A DNA stretch of 34,062 nt from a virus. This document shows positions 16,998 to 24,288 of this stretch, piece by piece; the first letter of the stretch is position 1; every line of letters begins with the position of its first letter. The stretch spans positions 1-34,062 of IMG/VR virus record IMGVR_UViG_3300037488_002163; one strand, given 5' to 3'. A program made the translations under genes and the position numbers. The notes below the pieces were generated by a model. That model ran no database searches and was not told the DNA's origin. It saw nothing but the letters and a program-made list of their open reading frames with translations.

Positions 16998-17399
16998 ATG
17001 AAGGGTATCGATAGCTTTTATGCGGATGACGTCAAAGCAAAAAAAGAAGGGGTAAAAGTTTTTATCCCGCATCTTGATGACCAGTTTATTTTAATTTCTG
17101 CTTTTGATTCTGCAAAAATTAACGACAAAATAAGAAAAATAAAACATAATTTTTATGATGAAGTGGAAAGCCCAACTCAAGAAGAAAAAGCTTTGTGCTT
17201 TAAAGCTGCATTAATTGAAGAAATAATTAAGGGTTGGAATATTTACGAATCTGGCGAGCTTTTAGAATTTAATGAAAAGAATTTAAAGCGTATTTTTTTG
17301 GATGAAAAATATGACAGGCTTTTAGATTTCGTCTTGAGCGAAGCTCAAAATCAAGAAAATTATAAATTAAAAGAAATTGAAGACGCAAAAAAAAAGTAG
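16998..17399 (+). CDS. tail assembly chaperone, short form, 133 aa
   Basis: RBS GGGG lies about 8 bases before ATG 16998. The protein is acidic and helical (DSAKINDKIRKIKHN, EEKALCFKAALIEEII) and ends in KKK at a TAG directly after a run of nine A. The position between tube and tape measure genes, and the frameshift site at its end, identify it as the gpG-like chaperone that coats the tape measure during tail assembly. This is the normal, in-frame product. Confidence 0.88.
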   Translation: MKGIDSFYADDVKAKKEGVKVFIPHLDDQFILISAFDSAKINDKIRKIKHNFYDEVESPTQEEKALCFKAALIEEIIKGWNIYESGELLEFNEKNLKRIFLDEKYDRLLDFVLSEAQNQENYKLKEIEDAKKK

Positions 17400-17713
17400 G
17401 AAAGTATTTAAAAGATTATAAGGAATGGCACGACAAATACGCAGAAACGAGCGGTGATATGGCTGGTTATGTCGATGTTAAGGGGCATACAGAATATGCA
17501 GAAATCACGGGGAATAAGTCCAAATTATTGCTAGATATGCCCTCTCTGGAATCTAAATATTCAGATATTTATCAAGCTTTTTTATTTTTGAGATCATGCA
17601 AAAAACATGATGAGCCTATTTCAATTTTAGAGATGACGGAATACTTAAAGTATTATTTTTTTGATTTTAATTATTTTTTTAGTGTTATAAAACATTTGGA
17701 TGCTTATAGATAA
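16998..17713 (+). CDS. tail assembly chaperone, -1 frameshift form, about 238 aa
   Basis: After codon 133 (AAG at 17394-17396) a shift to the -1 frame continues without stop from GTA 17396 to TAA 17711-17713, adding about 105 residues (VGKYLKDYKEWHDKYAETSG… ending HLDAYR). This is the gpGT-type long chaperone. The -1 frame stays open over the 63 bases between the shift site and the first ATG (17459), which supports the fusion rather than a separate gene. The tape measure ATG directly follows the stop (17714). Confidence 0.85.
17390..17396 (+). promoter_or_regulatory. slippery heptamer A AAA AAG for -1 ribosomal frameshifting
   Basis: In the frame of the short chaperone the bases read A_AAA_AAG (17390-17396), the most efficient type of -1 slip site in E. 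coli, followed at once by TAG. A second possible slip (A_AAA_AAA) lies 3 bases earlier in the same A9 run. No strong stem was seen directly downstream, so stimulation may come from the sequence context or a weaker structure. Confidence 0.85.
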
Positions 17714-19492
17714 ATGAGTAAAAAATTCAATATTGATGTGGCTGTTAATTCTTTAGGAGCCAAAAAAGAAGTAGATTTATTGACGGGCGCTTTTACAAAA
17801 TTATCGGGCGTTGTTGCTGGCTTTAGTGCTGTTGATTTTATCAAAGACCAAGTAATGATGGCTGATAGAATGACGGGGCTAGAGCAAAGAATAAAATACA
17901 CAACAAAAAGCTTTGAAGATTTTGAAGAAGCAATGGAGTCTATTTCCGAGATATCAGTAAGGACGGGAGCATCATTAGAAACTACTGGAAAGCTATTTAT
18001 TACAGTCGCAGAATCAGCGCAAAACATGGGGCGCTCACAATCTGAGGCTTTAAAATTAGTAGACACATTACAAAAAATAAAATTAGTTTATGGGATAAGC
18101 GGAGATTCTTTTAATAGCGCAATCCAACAACTTGAGCAAAGCTTAGGCGCAGGCGTATTAAATGGCGACGAATTAAAAAGCATTTTAGAAAATGCGCGGC
18201 CTATCGTTTCAGAGATTGCAAAGGGCTTAGGCGTTAGCGTCGGGCACATGAAACAGTTGGGAGCCGATGGAAAATTAACGACTGAAAAAGTATTTGATGC
18301 ATTATTAAAAAGAACAGAAGAAATTAATAAAAGGTTAAAAGACGCGCCCCTGCTTATAGCAAATGAGTGGGATAAATTAATGGCTCAAATAGACAGGGCG
18401 ACAATTGGAATAAATAAGTTTTTTTCGGTAACAGAAAAGATAGCCTTCGCGCTCGGAACAGCAGCGCAAACAGTGGGCGAAATATCTGACGGAATAAAAT
18501 TTATTTACGACTTGAGAAACCCAGAAAAAAACGAAGCAAATCAAGCCGCAAAAGAGCTTGTCGAAGGGCAAGATTCAAAAGCGCAAAAAGTATTTGATAA
18601 AAATACGGCAGTCGATAAAGCAAGGAGAGATGCAGAATACGAAGCAAAGAACCCTAAAATGTTCGCGGGGCGAGCCAAGAATGAAGCGATCGATAAGGAG
18701 ATTGACGCGCTAGGGCGGCCACCAGCTAATCAAGAAGATTTTACAAAGCCAATCGACCAAATCATAAAAAGAAATGACGAAGAAAGAGCGCAAAAAGAAA
18801 AAATGGATGCCGACAATATAGAGCGCGATAGAGCGCAACTTGTCGCAAAAAATGAGTCTTTTGAAGCAATTATGCTTGAGTTCGACATAAAAGAACAAAA
18901 CCGCCAAGCGATGAAATACGAATCTGATAAATTTTGGAAAGATAAGGCTCAGCAGGACGATTTGCAGCGATTTAGCAGACATGAAGAAATGGTAGATTTC
19001 ATCAACAATTTTGAAAAAAAATCTACAGCAGAAAAAAACGCATTTATAAAAAACCAGACTTTAGACATTCTTACTCAAGCCGGGACTTTTAGTAAAAAAG
19101 CATTTGAAGTTAGCAAAGCTTTAAATTTAGCGGATGCGATTATGCAAGGTTATGGCGCAGTACAAAAAGCGTATAACGCGGTTCCGCCGCCGTACAATTT
19201 AGCATTAGTTGCGATGACAGTAGCGCGGACAGCGGTACAAGTTAAAGGGATTAGGTCGCAAAAATTCGGCGGCGGATCTTCGTATTCCCCCGCTTCAGGC
19301 GGGAGTGCTGGCGGTATTTCTGATAGATTTGATTCTTCAAAATTAGGCGATTCTAAAATTGAAGAAAAACGCGAAAAGAACATTACTATTCAAATTGCGG
19401 AAGGTAATTTATTTAGCGCAAAATCAGTTAGAGAATTAATAAAAGCGATCAACGAAGAAACAGGAAATAACATAACTTTAAGCGCTGCATGA
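17714..19492 (+). CDS. tape measure protein, 592 aa
   Basis: Residues about 55-205 match the tape measure core found in many phages (SEISVRTGASLETTGKLFITVAES, then LSKGLGAGVLNGDELKS-type LEQSLGAGVLNGDELKSILE, and GVSVGHMKQLGADGKLT). The middle is long charged helix (about 270-440), and hydrophobic stretches near 450-515 (AIMQGYGAVQKAYNAVPPPY, LALVAMTVARTAVQVKG) would enter the host membrane. About 1.5 angstrom per residue gives a tail near 90 nm (inference). ATG is directly after the chaperone stop. Confidence 0.9.
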   Translation: MSKKFNIDVAVNSLGAKKEVDLLTGAFTKLSGVVAGFSAVDFIKDQVMMADRMTGLEQRIKYTTKSFEDFEEAMESISEISVRTGASLETTGKLFITVAESAQNMGRSQSEALKLVDTLQKIKLVYGISGDSFNSAIQQLEQSLGAGVLNGDELKSILENARPIVSEIAKGLGVSVGHMKQLGADGKLTTEKVFDALLKRTEEINKRLKDAPLLIANEWDKLMAQIDRATIGINKFFSVTEKIAFALGTAAQTVGEISDGIKFIYDLRNPEKNEANQAAKELVEGQDSKAQKVFDKNTAVDKARRDAEYEAKNPKMFAGRAKNEAIDKEIDALGRPPANQEDFTKPIDQIIKRNDEERAQKEKMDADNIERDRAQLVAKNESFEAIMLEFDIKEQNRQAMKYESDKFWKDKAQQDDLQRFSRHEEMVDFINNFEKKSTAEKNAFIKNQTLDILTQAGTFSKKAFEVSKALNLADAIMQGYGAVQKAYNAVPPPYNLALVAMTVARTAVQVKGIRSQKFGGGSSYSPASGGSAGGISDRFDSSKLGDSKIEEKREKNITIQIAEGNLFSAKSVRELIKAINEETGNNITLSAA

Positions 19493-19524
19493 TTTTTTAT
19501 TCTTAATTATTATTGCTCTCGCAT

Positions 19525-19578
19525 CGCGAATAAACTCGAAAATGATCAAAAAATTGAGCAAAATCCAGTTTATTCGCG
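19525..19578. repeat. perfect 12-bp inverted repeat between tape measure and minor tail gene
   Basis: CGCGAATAAACT (19525-19536) and AGTTTATTCGCG (19567-19578) are exact reverse complements separated by 30 bases, followed by GGGGAGG and an AT-rich stretch up to the next gene's GGGA ribosome site. The hairpin could attenuate or stabilise the transcript; no T run follows the stem directly, so it is not a standard terminator. Confidence 0.8.
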
Positions 19579-19639
19579 GGGAGGTGCCAATAATAATTTT
19601 TATTCTGTATTAATATTTTTATTTTTTTACTGGGAAATA

Positions 19640-20365
19640 ATGGGTTCAAAATTCGGCGTCCAAAATTATTTAAGAAGCGGAACAATCACCGCCGATCCTT
19701 CGTTGAGCGGCTTCGGTGCGGCTAACGCGCTAGATGGACGCACAAGCACGCATGCGGGATACGGCGCAGGATCGCGCACAATATCGTTTTCTTTTGCGTC
19801 TGCGTCTGTTGGCTACATAGCCCTAGGAAAAAACAATTTTGGCGATTCTGGTGCGTCTGTGAGCGTCTATGTCGGTGGAACGTTGCGCGGCACGCATACT
19901 TTTACAAAAAATCAGGTTTACATGTGGACTTTTAGCACTGTTACAGCGTCCAATTGTTCTTTTGTTATTTCTGCGGGCGCTAATTTTTTTGTGTGTGATT
20001 TTGCGTGTGGGCCTGTCATCGAATTACCTAAATTAATGCAAGTAGGTTTTGAGCCCGCTAGATTTTCAGATGACGATGAAATCATTGCAAATTACACCTT
20101 GGCGAGCGAATTAAACGGCATCTCAGTACGCGCAAAACCGAAAAGAACGACGATAGAAATTAAAGACGTTCATTTTTCATGGTTTGATTCTAACTTTGAA
20201 ACTTTTATTAAATACTCGAAAAATTATCCATTTTATTTTTTGTTCGCCCCTGATGATCGTCCGAATGATGCGCTTTATTGTTGGTTAAATAAAAGTTTAG
20301 GAAGTGTTAAATATACAAAAAGAACTTATCAAAGTATCTCGTTAAACGTCGAAGGATACACTTAA
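19640..20365 (+). CDS. minor tail protein with galactose-binding/discoidin-like N-terminus, 241 aa
   Basis: GGGA lies 5 bases before ATG 19640. Residues about 15-115 resemble a carbohydrate-binding jelly-roll of the F5/8 C (discoidin) type: TADPSLSGFGAANALDGRTST, RTISFSFASASVGYIALGKN, and a later VYVGGTLRG. The C-terminal half (LPKLMQVGFEPARFSDDDE … TIEIKDVHFSWFDSNFETFI) fits a distal tail or tail-tip protein. It directly follows the tape measure. The frame is open back to the tape measure stop (see findings). Confidence 0.65.
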   Translation: MGSKFGVQNYLRSGTITADPSLSGFGAANALDGRTSTHAGYGAGSRTISFSFASASVGYIALGKNNFGDSGASVSVYVGGTLRGTHTFTKNQVYMWTFSTVTASNCSFVISAGANFFVCDFACGPVIELPKLMQVGFEPARFSDDDEIIANYTLASELNGISVRAKPKRTTIEIKDVHFSWFDSNFETFIKYSKNYPFYFLFAPDDRPNDALYCWLNKSLGSVKYTKRTYQSISLNVEGYT

Positions 20366-20366
20366 A

Positions 20367-21956
20367 ATGGCGTTTTTAGACGACGCTAAAAAAGGCGGAA
20401 GGGTCGCATTAACAATAGTTGAAATAGGGCTAGATAATAAATTAAGCCCCTCTGGAGTAGAACACCATTGTGATGGACAGGTGCCTTGGGGTCAAAGGTT
20501 TTTCGCTTCTGTTTCTGCTATTGATTTTGCGCCTACAAAATTAGTTTTTTTTGATGGACTTTCTCACGTCGGCCAGGTTTCAATAAGTTTTCAGGATTTT
20601 AATTTTGGCGCTGGCGATTATTTCGCGCGACTTTTTGCAATTAATCCATTCTATTTTAATCGTGAAATAAAAATACATACCGGCTACGTGCAAGATGGAT
20701 TTAATTTTGCAAACTTTAGAACGCGCTTATATTTCATTAAAAAAATGGATTACGATTGGGAATCTAGAAAATTAAAAATAACTGCTAAAGATTTATTTTC
20801 TAAAGTTGACGAAAAAGGCGTGACTTTCCCCGACGAAAAAAGAGGGAAATTAAAAACAGATTTATCAATTTTTAGTCCAGGCTTTTTTTTATCATCATTT
20901 ACCGGGGTTTTTCCTGATGATATTTTTGCAGGAGATCCCGCGGGGCACTACGTTATAGATAAAGAGATAATTTTAGTAACGTCACTGATCGGCCAGCTAG
21001 TTGTTTTTAGGGCGTCGAGCGGTACGCTACTAGAAGAGCATAAAGCAGGAGCTTTAATGCGTAAAATAAAGGTTTTCAATGATAGAAACCCTATAGACGC
21101 GCTTTATGATATTTTGGCAACTAGCGCAGGATTAAGCGCGCATATAGATCAAAATGATTGGAATTATATTAGGGACACTTACACGCTGGGGGACTATTTA
21201 AACGGCGTAATTTATAACCCGCTTTCAATAAAAGCAATAACTAAAAAAATATGCGAGCAGTTCGCTTTAAATATTTGGTGGGATGATGAATTACAAAAAT
21301 TAAAAATTCAGGCAATCGGTTATTCTTTGTCTGAGCCAAAAAAAATAAATTGGCAAGAGAATATTTTAAATACCGGCCATAGTTATTCAGTCGATATTCA
21401 AAAAGCGGTAACTCAAACGTGGTTTTATTACGATAAAATTGACTTAACAAAAGGCGATTCTTCAGAAAATTACGGCGCGTTATATATTTATTATGATGGA
21501 AATTTAGAGGGTGAGGCGGGGCATAGAACAACAATAATAAGAAAATTATATGCTGATTTAGTTGGCTCTGGCGGGCTTGGTGTCGCAGTAAAAACCACAT
21601 CAAGAATTATGGCGAGACATAAAGAGGGCTACCAAGAAATAACTTTTAGGCTAGACGCAAAAGATACAGGCTTAAATGTAGGTGACGCGGTAGAAATAAC
21701 CACTGTAATTATTCAGGACGCAAACGGAAATCCAATTTTAAGAAATTTTGAAGTAATTGAAAAAGAGCAAATATCTGACACGGTTTGGCAATATAAAGCA
21801 AGTTATGCAGGAAAAACGCTAAAAGCTCGACTAATTACGCCAAATAATATGGGAAATTATGCGGCGGAAAGCGCTGAAAACAAGCTTAAATATATGTTTA
21901 TTAGTAATAATTCAGGCTTGATGAATGACGCGAGCGAAGGCGGGACAATCGTTTAA
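20367..21956 (+). CDS. putative tail-tip hub protein, 529 aa
   Basis: One base after the preceding stop. Long beta-rich protein with repeated phage tail-tip character: GHVGQVSISFQDFNFGAGDYF-like HVGQVSISFQDFNFGAGDY, RLYFIKKMDYDWESRKLKITAKDLFSKVD, and a late HKEGYQEITFRLDAKDTGLNVGDAVEITT. In other siphophages the gene after the distal tail protein forms the tail hub. No peptidase motif was identified. Function inferred from order and pattern. Confidence 0.65.
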   Translation: MAFLDDAKKGGRVALTIVEIGLDNKLSPSGVEHHCDGQVPWGQRFFASVSAIDFAPTKLVFFDGLSHVGQVSISFQDFNFGAGDYFARLFAINPFYFNREIKIHTGYVQDGFNFANFRTRLYFIKKMDYDWESRKLKITAKDLFSKVDEKGVTFPDEKRGKLKTDLSIFSPGFFLSSFTGVFPDDIFAGDPAGHYVIDKEIILVTSLIGQLVVFRASSGTLLEEHKAGALMRKIKVFNDRNPIDALYDILATSAGLSAHIDQNDWNYIRDTYTLGDYLNGVIYNPLSIKAITKKICEQFALNIWWDDELQKLKIQAIGYSLSEPKKINWQENILNTGHSYSVDIQKAVTQTWFYYDKIDLTKGDSSENYGALYIYYDGNLEGEAGHRTTIIRKLYADLVGSGGLGVAVKTTSRIMARHKEGYQEITFRLDAKDTGLNVGDAVEITTVIIQDANGNPILRNFEVIEKEQISDTVWQYKASYAGKTLKARLITPNNMGNYAAESAENKLKYMFISNNSGLMNDASEGGTIV

Positions 21957-21992
21957 TTTGTAAAATTTAATAAGCAAAAGAGGTTTGATTGT

Positions 21993-22163
21993 ATGAAAGT
22001 TATTTTAGACAGAACAACGTGGATTTTTAGAAGTGTTGATGAAAGTCACGTAGTGACTGAAGATCAAGAATTAGTTGATTACGATAAGTTAAAGAAACAT
22101 ATCAAAGACGGTTTAGACGCCCACGGCTTATATGATAAAAGAAATGATAATTGCCGATGCTAA
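21993..22163 (+). CDS. small hypothetical protein, 56 aa
   Basis: ATG 21993 is preceded by AAGAGG at about 9 bases. The frame of 56 residues is hydrophilic (MKVILDRTTWIFRSVDESHV … KHIKDGLDAHGLYDKRND) and ends in CRC. It sits alone between hub and tail-tip genes with normal spacing. No family was recognised; it may be a small tail or host-interaction protein. Confidence 0.65.
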   Translation: MKVILDRTTWIFRSVDESHVVTEDQELVDYDKLKKHIKDGLDAHGLYDKRNDNCRC

Positions 22164-22205
22164 AAAACATCTTGTTTTATAGTGTATTTCTGCGCATTGT
22201 ATCGA

Positions 22206-22215
22206 GTAACGTTAC
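22206..22215. promoter_or_regulatory. 10-bp palindrome in the gap before the last tail gene
   Basis: GTAACGTTAC is a perfect palindrome in the 104-base gap 22164-22267, with TTGTTT and AT-rich boxes nearby. It could be an operator, but a single short palindrome is weak evidence. Confidence 0.25.
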
Positions 22216-22267
22216 GAGTTACATTAAATAAATAAAATATTAATTATTTTTTTAGGGAGAATAAATA

Positions 22268-22735
22268 ATGGGATGGGCAACAATATCAGATCAACAAGTT
22301 GATCCCGAAAGCCCCGTTACATCATCGCTTGTAATTGCGCTACGAGATAATCCGATTGCGATTGCAAATGCTGATGCGGGGGCACCAAGAAATAAATTAT
22401 CGTCATTGGCCGAACCGCCTGTAAAAATATTTGAAAGCGTAAACGGTCAAAACACGTTAACGATAAATCCTTTTGTAACTACGCCTGCAAACACCATGAT
22501 TTTATTAATTTCTGTTCAGTGTGCTTTCGTCGGAGAATCTGGATCTCTCGACTACTCAGTAAGAATCGACGGAAATCATTTTCAGACAGTTGTTGTCGCA
22601 ACAGGAAATCCTGTTACAGCGATTAAAGTTTTGCAGCAAAGCAACGCTACGCACGTGGTGACAGGATGGCTCGGCGTAGCACCGGAAAATTTTAGCGATT
22701 CTTTTAAGGTTACTGTTACTGCATTCGCGGCCTAA
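22268..22735 (+). CDS. tail-tip/structural protein, 155 aa
   Basis: Strong RBS AGGGAG lies 8-13 bases before ATG 22268. The N-terminal stretch SPVTSSLVIALRDNPIAIAN, followed by ADAGAPR, recurs at the start of phage tail-end proteins. The remainder is beta-rich (NGQNTLTINPFVTTPANTMI). It is the last gene of the rightward structural block and ends at a hairpin-rich convergent junction. Confidence 0.6.
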   Translation: MGWATISDQQVDPESPVTSSLVIALRDNPIAIANADAGAPRNKLSSLAEPPVKIFESVNGQNTLTINPFVTTPANTMILLISVQCAFVGESGSLDYSVRIDGNHFQTVVVATGNPVTAIKVLQQSNATHVVTGWLGVAPENFSDSFKVTVTAFAA

Positions 22736-22876
22736 ACTACTGTATAAGATTTTATCGTTAAAAATAAATTTGTTGACAAAAGCCAAAAAGCCTAAAAAAG
22801 ATCAATAAATGACCTGATTTAGGCGATAATACATCCAGTAATGGATAGTACTGGCGGTATGGACTAGGGGCCACCA
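22736..22876. other. convergent intergenic region with nested hairpins and a promoter-like box
   Basis: No gene of useful length. It holds TTGACA (22773-22778) without a matching -10, an inverted repeat GCCTAAA/TTTAGGC (22790-22796 and 22818-22824), GATAAT (22825-22830), and CCAGTA/TACTGG (22835-22840 and 22849-22854), followed by the long stem at 22877. It may be the structured end of the late transcript or the site of a small RNA. Confidence 0.4.
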
Positions 22877-22921
22877 ATAAATGGCGAACTACTAATAATT
22901 TCTTAGTAGTTCGCCATTTAT
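22877..22921. terminator. perfect 19-bp stem-loop between convergent operons
   Basis: ATAAATGGCGAACTACTAA (22877-22895) and its exact complement at 22903-22921 flank a 7-base loop. The stem lies 5 bases from the stop of the leftward XRE gene and downstream of the rightward tail genes, so it can end both transcripts. The rightward side is followed by ATGATTTATTTTTG; the leftward side has no T run. Confidence 0.75.
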
Positions 22922-22926
22922 ATGAT

Positions 22927-23097
22927 TTATTTTTGCCCCGTTTTTATCTTAAAAAGCTCCCATGTTGCGGAATCAATTTTCCTACCCCCAGCCTCGTATC
23001 GCTGCCATGTGCGCAATTGTTTTGATACTATCTCGGCTGCTTGCGTTTGAGTCAGCCCAGCGTTAAGCCGGGCTGATTTTATTGTTATTGCGTCCAT
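22927..23097 (-). CDS. small Cro/C1 (XRE)-type helix-turn-helix regulator, 56 aa
   Basis: The 56-residue frame reads as a near-minimal XRE HTH: IKSARLNAGLTQTQAAEIV as helices 1-3, then KQLRTWQRYEAGGRKID with the typical RTWQRYEAG recognition-helix end, then SATWELFKI. It lacks any extra dimerisation domain. The ribosome site GGAGGAAAGGAAAG is very strong. It is second in a leftward pair after the 125-residue gene, whose promoter has an operator-like palindrome, so it is the likely repressor of its own operon (inference). Confidence 0.85.
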   Translation of the reverse strand: MDAITIKSARLNAGLTQTQAAEIVSKQLRTWQRYEAGGRKIDSATWELFKIKTGQK

Positions 23098-23120
23098 TCT
23101 TTCCTTTCCTCCGCCTTAAT

Positions 23121-23498
23121 CTAAAAAACGTATATTATCTTAGCGCCAGTTAAAATCACCTCGTTTGCGTCTTGCCCGTACTCAATCGCCCGACCTGCCA
23201 CGATACATTTTTGGCCGTCGTAGATGCTAGACACGCTCATGGCCCACTCTAAGCCCTCTACAGTATCCTCGATTGTGCAATAGCTTAAGGCTATCGCGCA
23301 AGTACCGCCAAGCTTGGCGCTGGTGGCGCACCCATCCACCCAGTTTCTTGATTTTGGCGCAGCTTGCCCAACTTTTATTTTTTTTATCATTTTGGTGTTT
23401 TTAGGGTTGGGGGTCATCGACCTAACCCCGAAAAATTGAAACCCTTCCGAGTATGCTGAGGCCATTGCTGCATTTATTGCTTCTAAATTAATCTCCAT
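23121..23498 (-). CDS. hypothetical protein, 125 aa
   Basis: ATG 23498 has GGGGAT 5-10 bases upstream. The sequence is balanced and soluble, with several Cys and Gly (RNWVDGCATSAKLGGTCAIALS, then SIYDGQKCIVAGRAIEYGQD) and a beta-rich end (VILTGAKIIYVF). No family was recognised. It is the first gene of the leftward transcript from the promoter at 23545-23573 and is followed by the XRE regulator. Confidence 0.65.
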   Translation of the reverse strand: MEINLEAINAAMASAYSEGFQFFGVRSMTPNPKNTKMIKKIKVGQAAPKSRNWVDGCATSAKLGGTCAIALSYCTIEDTVEGLEWAMSVSSIYDGQKCIVAGRAIEYGQDANEVILTGAKIIYVF

Positions 23499-23544
23499 GA
23501 CTCATCCCCTATATTTCGTTTAGATCATCTCTCTGCATGTAGTA

Positions 23545-23573
23545 ATAATACGACCAACGGTCGTACTCGTCAA
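23545..23573 (-). promoter_or_regulatory. leftward promoter with operator in its spacer
   Basis: On the minus strand: TTGACG (23573-23568), a 17-base spacer, TATTAT (23550-23545). Five of six -35 and five of six -10 bases match the consensus. The palindrome at 23549-23565 fills the spacer, the classic position for a steric repressor site. The transcript would begin near 23538 and carry the 125-residue gene and the XRE regulator. Confidence 0.8.
23549..23565. promoter_or_regulatory. operator-like palindrome TACGACC-AAC-GGTCGTA
   Basis: Two exact 7-bp half-sites around a 3-base centre. The size suits a Cro/C1-type dimer. A degenerate relative (ACGACC-AGA-GGGCGC) lies at the matching place in the rightward promoter-like sequence at 23618-23646. 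Confidence 0.75.
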
Positions 23574-23581
23574 CACTTTTT

Positions 23582-23755
23582 TTACATTTTTACAAAATAT
23601 TTTTTTTTACATTTTATTTGACGCGACGACCAGAGGGCGCTAAAATACACTTGTCCGGTGTATCTTAGCTGTTCTCTAGTCATCGCTAGTTCAGCATTCC
23701 GCTTCTCAATATCGCCAAATATTGGGAAGCACTCTCCTGATTTAATGCTTAGCAT
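23582..23755 (-). CDS. possible small protein, 57 aa (or non-coding)
   Basis: ATG 23755, with GGAT about 6 bases upstream, opens a 57-codon frame (MLSIKSGECFPIFGDIEKRN, then a basic end rich in K and ending YFVKM). Composition looks protein-like in the first 45 residues. It lies downstream of the Gp157 gene in the leftward operon. Against it, the same bases hold stable hairpins and a rightward promoter-like sequence, and the last ten codons fall in an A-rich stretch. Confidence 0.35.
   Translation of the reverse strand: MLSIKSGECFPIFGDIEKRNAELAMTREQLRYTGQVYFSALWSSRQIKCKKKYFVKM
23618..23646 (+). promoter_or_regulatory. rightward promoter-like sequence
   Basis: TTGACG (23618-23623), a 17-base spacer, TAAAAT (23641-23646), with an ACGACC half-site in the spacer as in the leftward promoter. 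It points away from that promoter, 45 bases to its right. No rightward gene follows, so any product would be an RNA or an antisense transcript to the leftward early operon. Confidence 0.5.
23701..23730 (+). repeat. 12-bp stem-loop
   Basis: GCTTCTCAATAT, loop CGCCAA, ATATTGGGAAGC. Eleven Watson-Crick pairs and one U-G pair if read as rightward RNA; in leftward RNA that pair becomes an A-C mismatch. Smaller stems flank it: TACAC/GTGTA near 23645-23661, AATGC-TTA-GCATT near 23744-23756, ACCC-TTC-GGGT and TTATC/GATAA near 23770-23800. Confidence 0.7.
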
Positions 23756-23814
23756 TTCAATCCATACGCGTACCCTTCGGGTTTATCTCTGCGATAAGAT
23801 CTTCATGTTGTTAT

Positions 23815-24288
23815 TTATTTAAAACTTAATGACTCACCGCGCACTAATTTTGCAAAACTTAATTCTTCCCCCGCAGTTAAAAGCGCCTTAATTTTTGCGT
23901 TTTCAACTTTTCTGACGTAGGTGCAGTATTCCTCCGGCACCCTTTCTTCATCTTCTACGACTAAAGATGCCGGGTTTTTTCTGATGGAAACATTGATTAA
24001 ATTGGATTTAATTTTTTCCATTCCGATCATGTGCATGCATTTAATCATTATTTCGCGCATTTTTTCTGTCTTTTCTTCTGACTCCCTTCTTTTTGCTTGT
24101 AGCCGTTTTTCCTCTACTTTTACAGATTCTTGCATTTGCTCGGCTCTCAAAACAGCGAGCGCAACACTTGCGATCTCTTCGGCTGTGTCAAGTTCAATGG
24201 ATTCCAGGGTATCATTTAACGTTGTTTCGTCTATCTCGCCTGCCTCATACATTGCGTACATTTCTTCAATTTGTTTTAGCGTCTTCAT
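23815..24288 (-). CDS. siphovirus Gp157 family protein, 157 aa
   Basis: The N-terminal helix (LKQIEEMYAMYEAGEIDETTL), the long Glu/Lys coiled-coil around residues 50-80, and the C-terminal block SIRKNPASLVV, VPEEYC, and AKIKALLTAGEELSFAKLV are the pattern of the Gp157 family first named in Streptococcus phages. The family sits in phage replication/recombination modules and was once linked to phage resistance; its molecular role is not settled. Here it closes the leftward early operon. ATG 24288 overlaps the upstream gene. Confidence 0.85.
   Translation of the reverse strand: MKTLKQIEEMYAMYEAGEIDETTLNDTLESIELDTAEEIASVALAVLRAEQMQESVKVEEKRLQAKRRESEEKTEKMREIMIKCMHMIGMEKIKSNLINVSIRKNPASLVVEDEERVPEEYCTYVRKVENAKIKALLTAGEELSFAKLVRGESLSFK

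Noticed and set aside
21241-21603. 120-codon minus-strand frame inside the hub gene
   Set aside because: It is fully inside a gene with clear protein pattern; Phe/Asn/Leu-rich makeup is typical of the antisense of AT-rich coding DNA.
23742-23819. 25-codon rightward frame near 23.74 kb
   Set aside because: No ribosome site, and its bases form hairpins; composition does not look coding.
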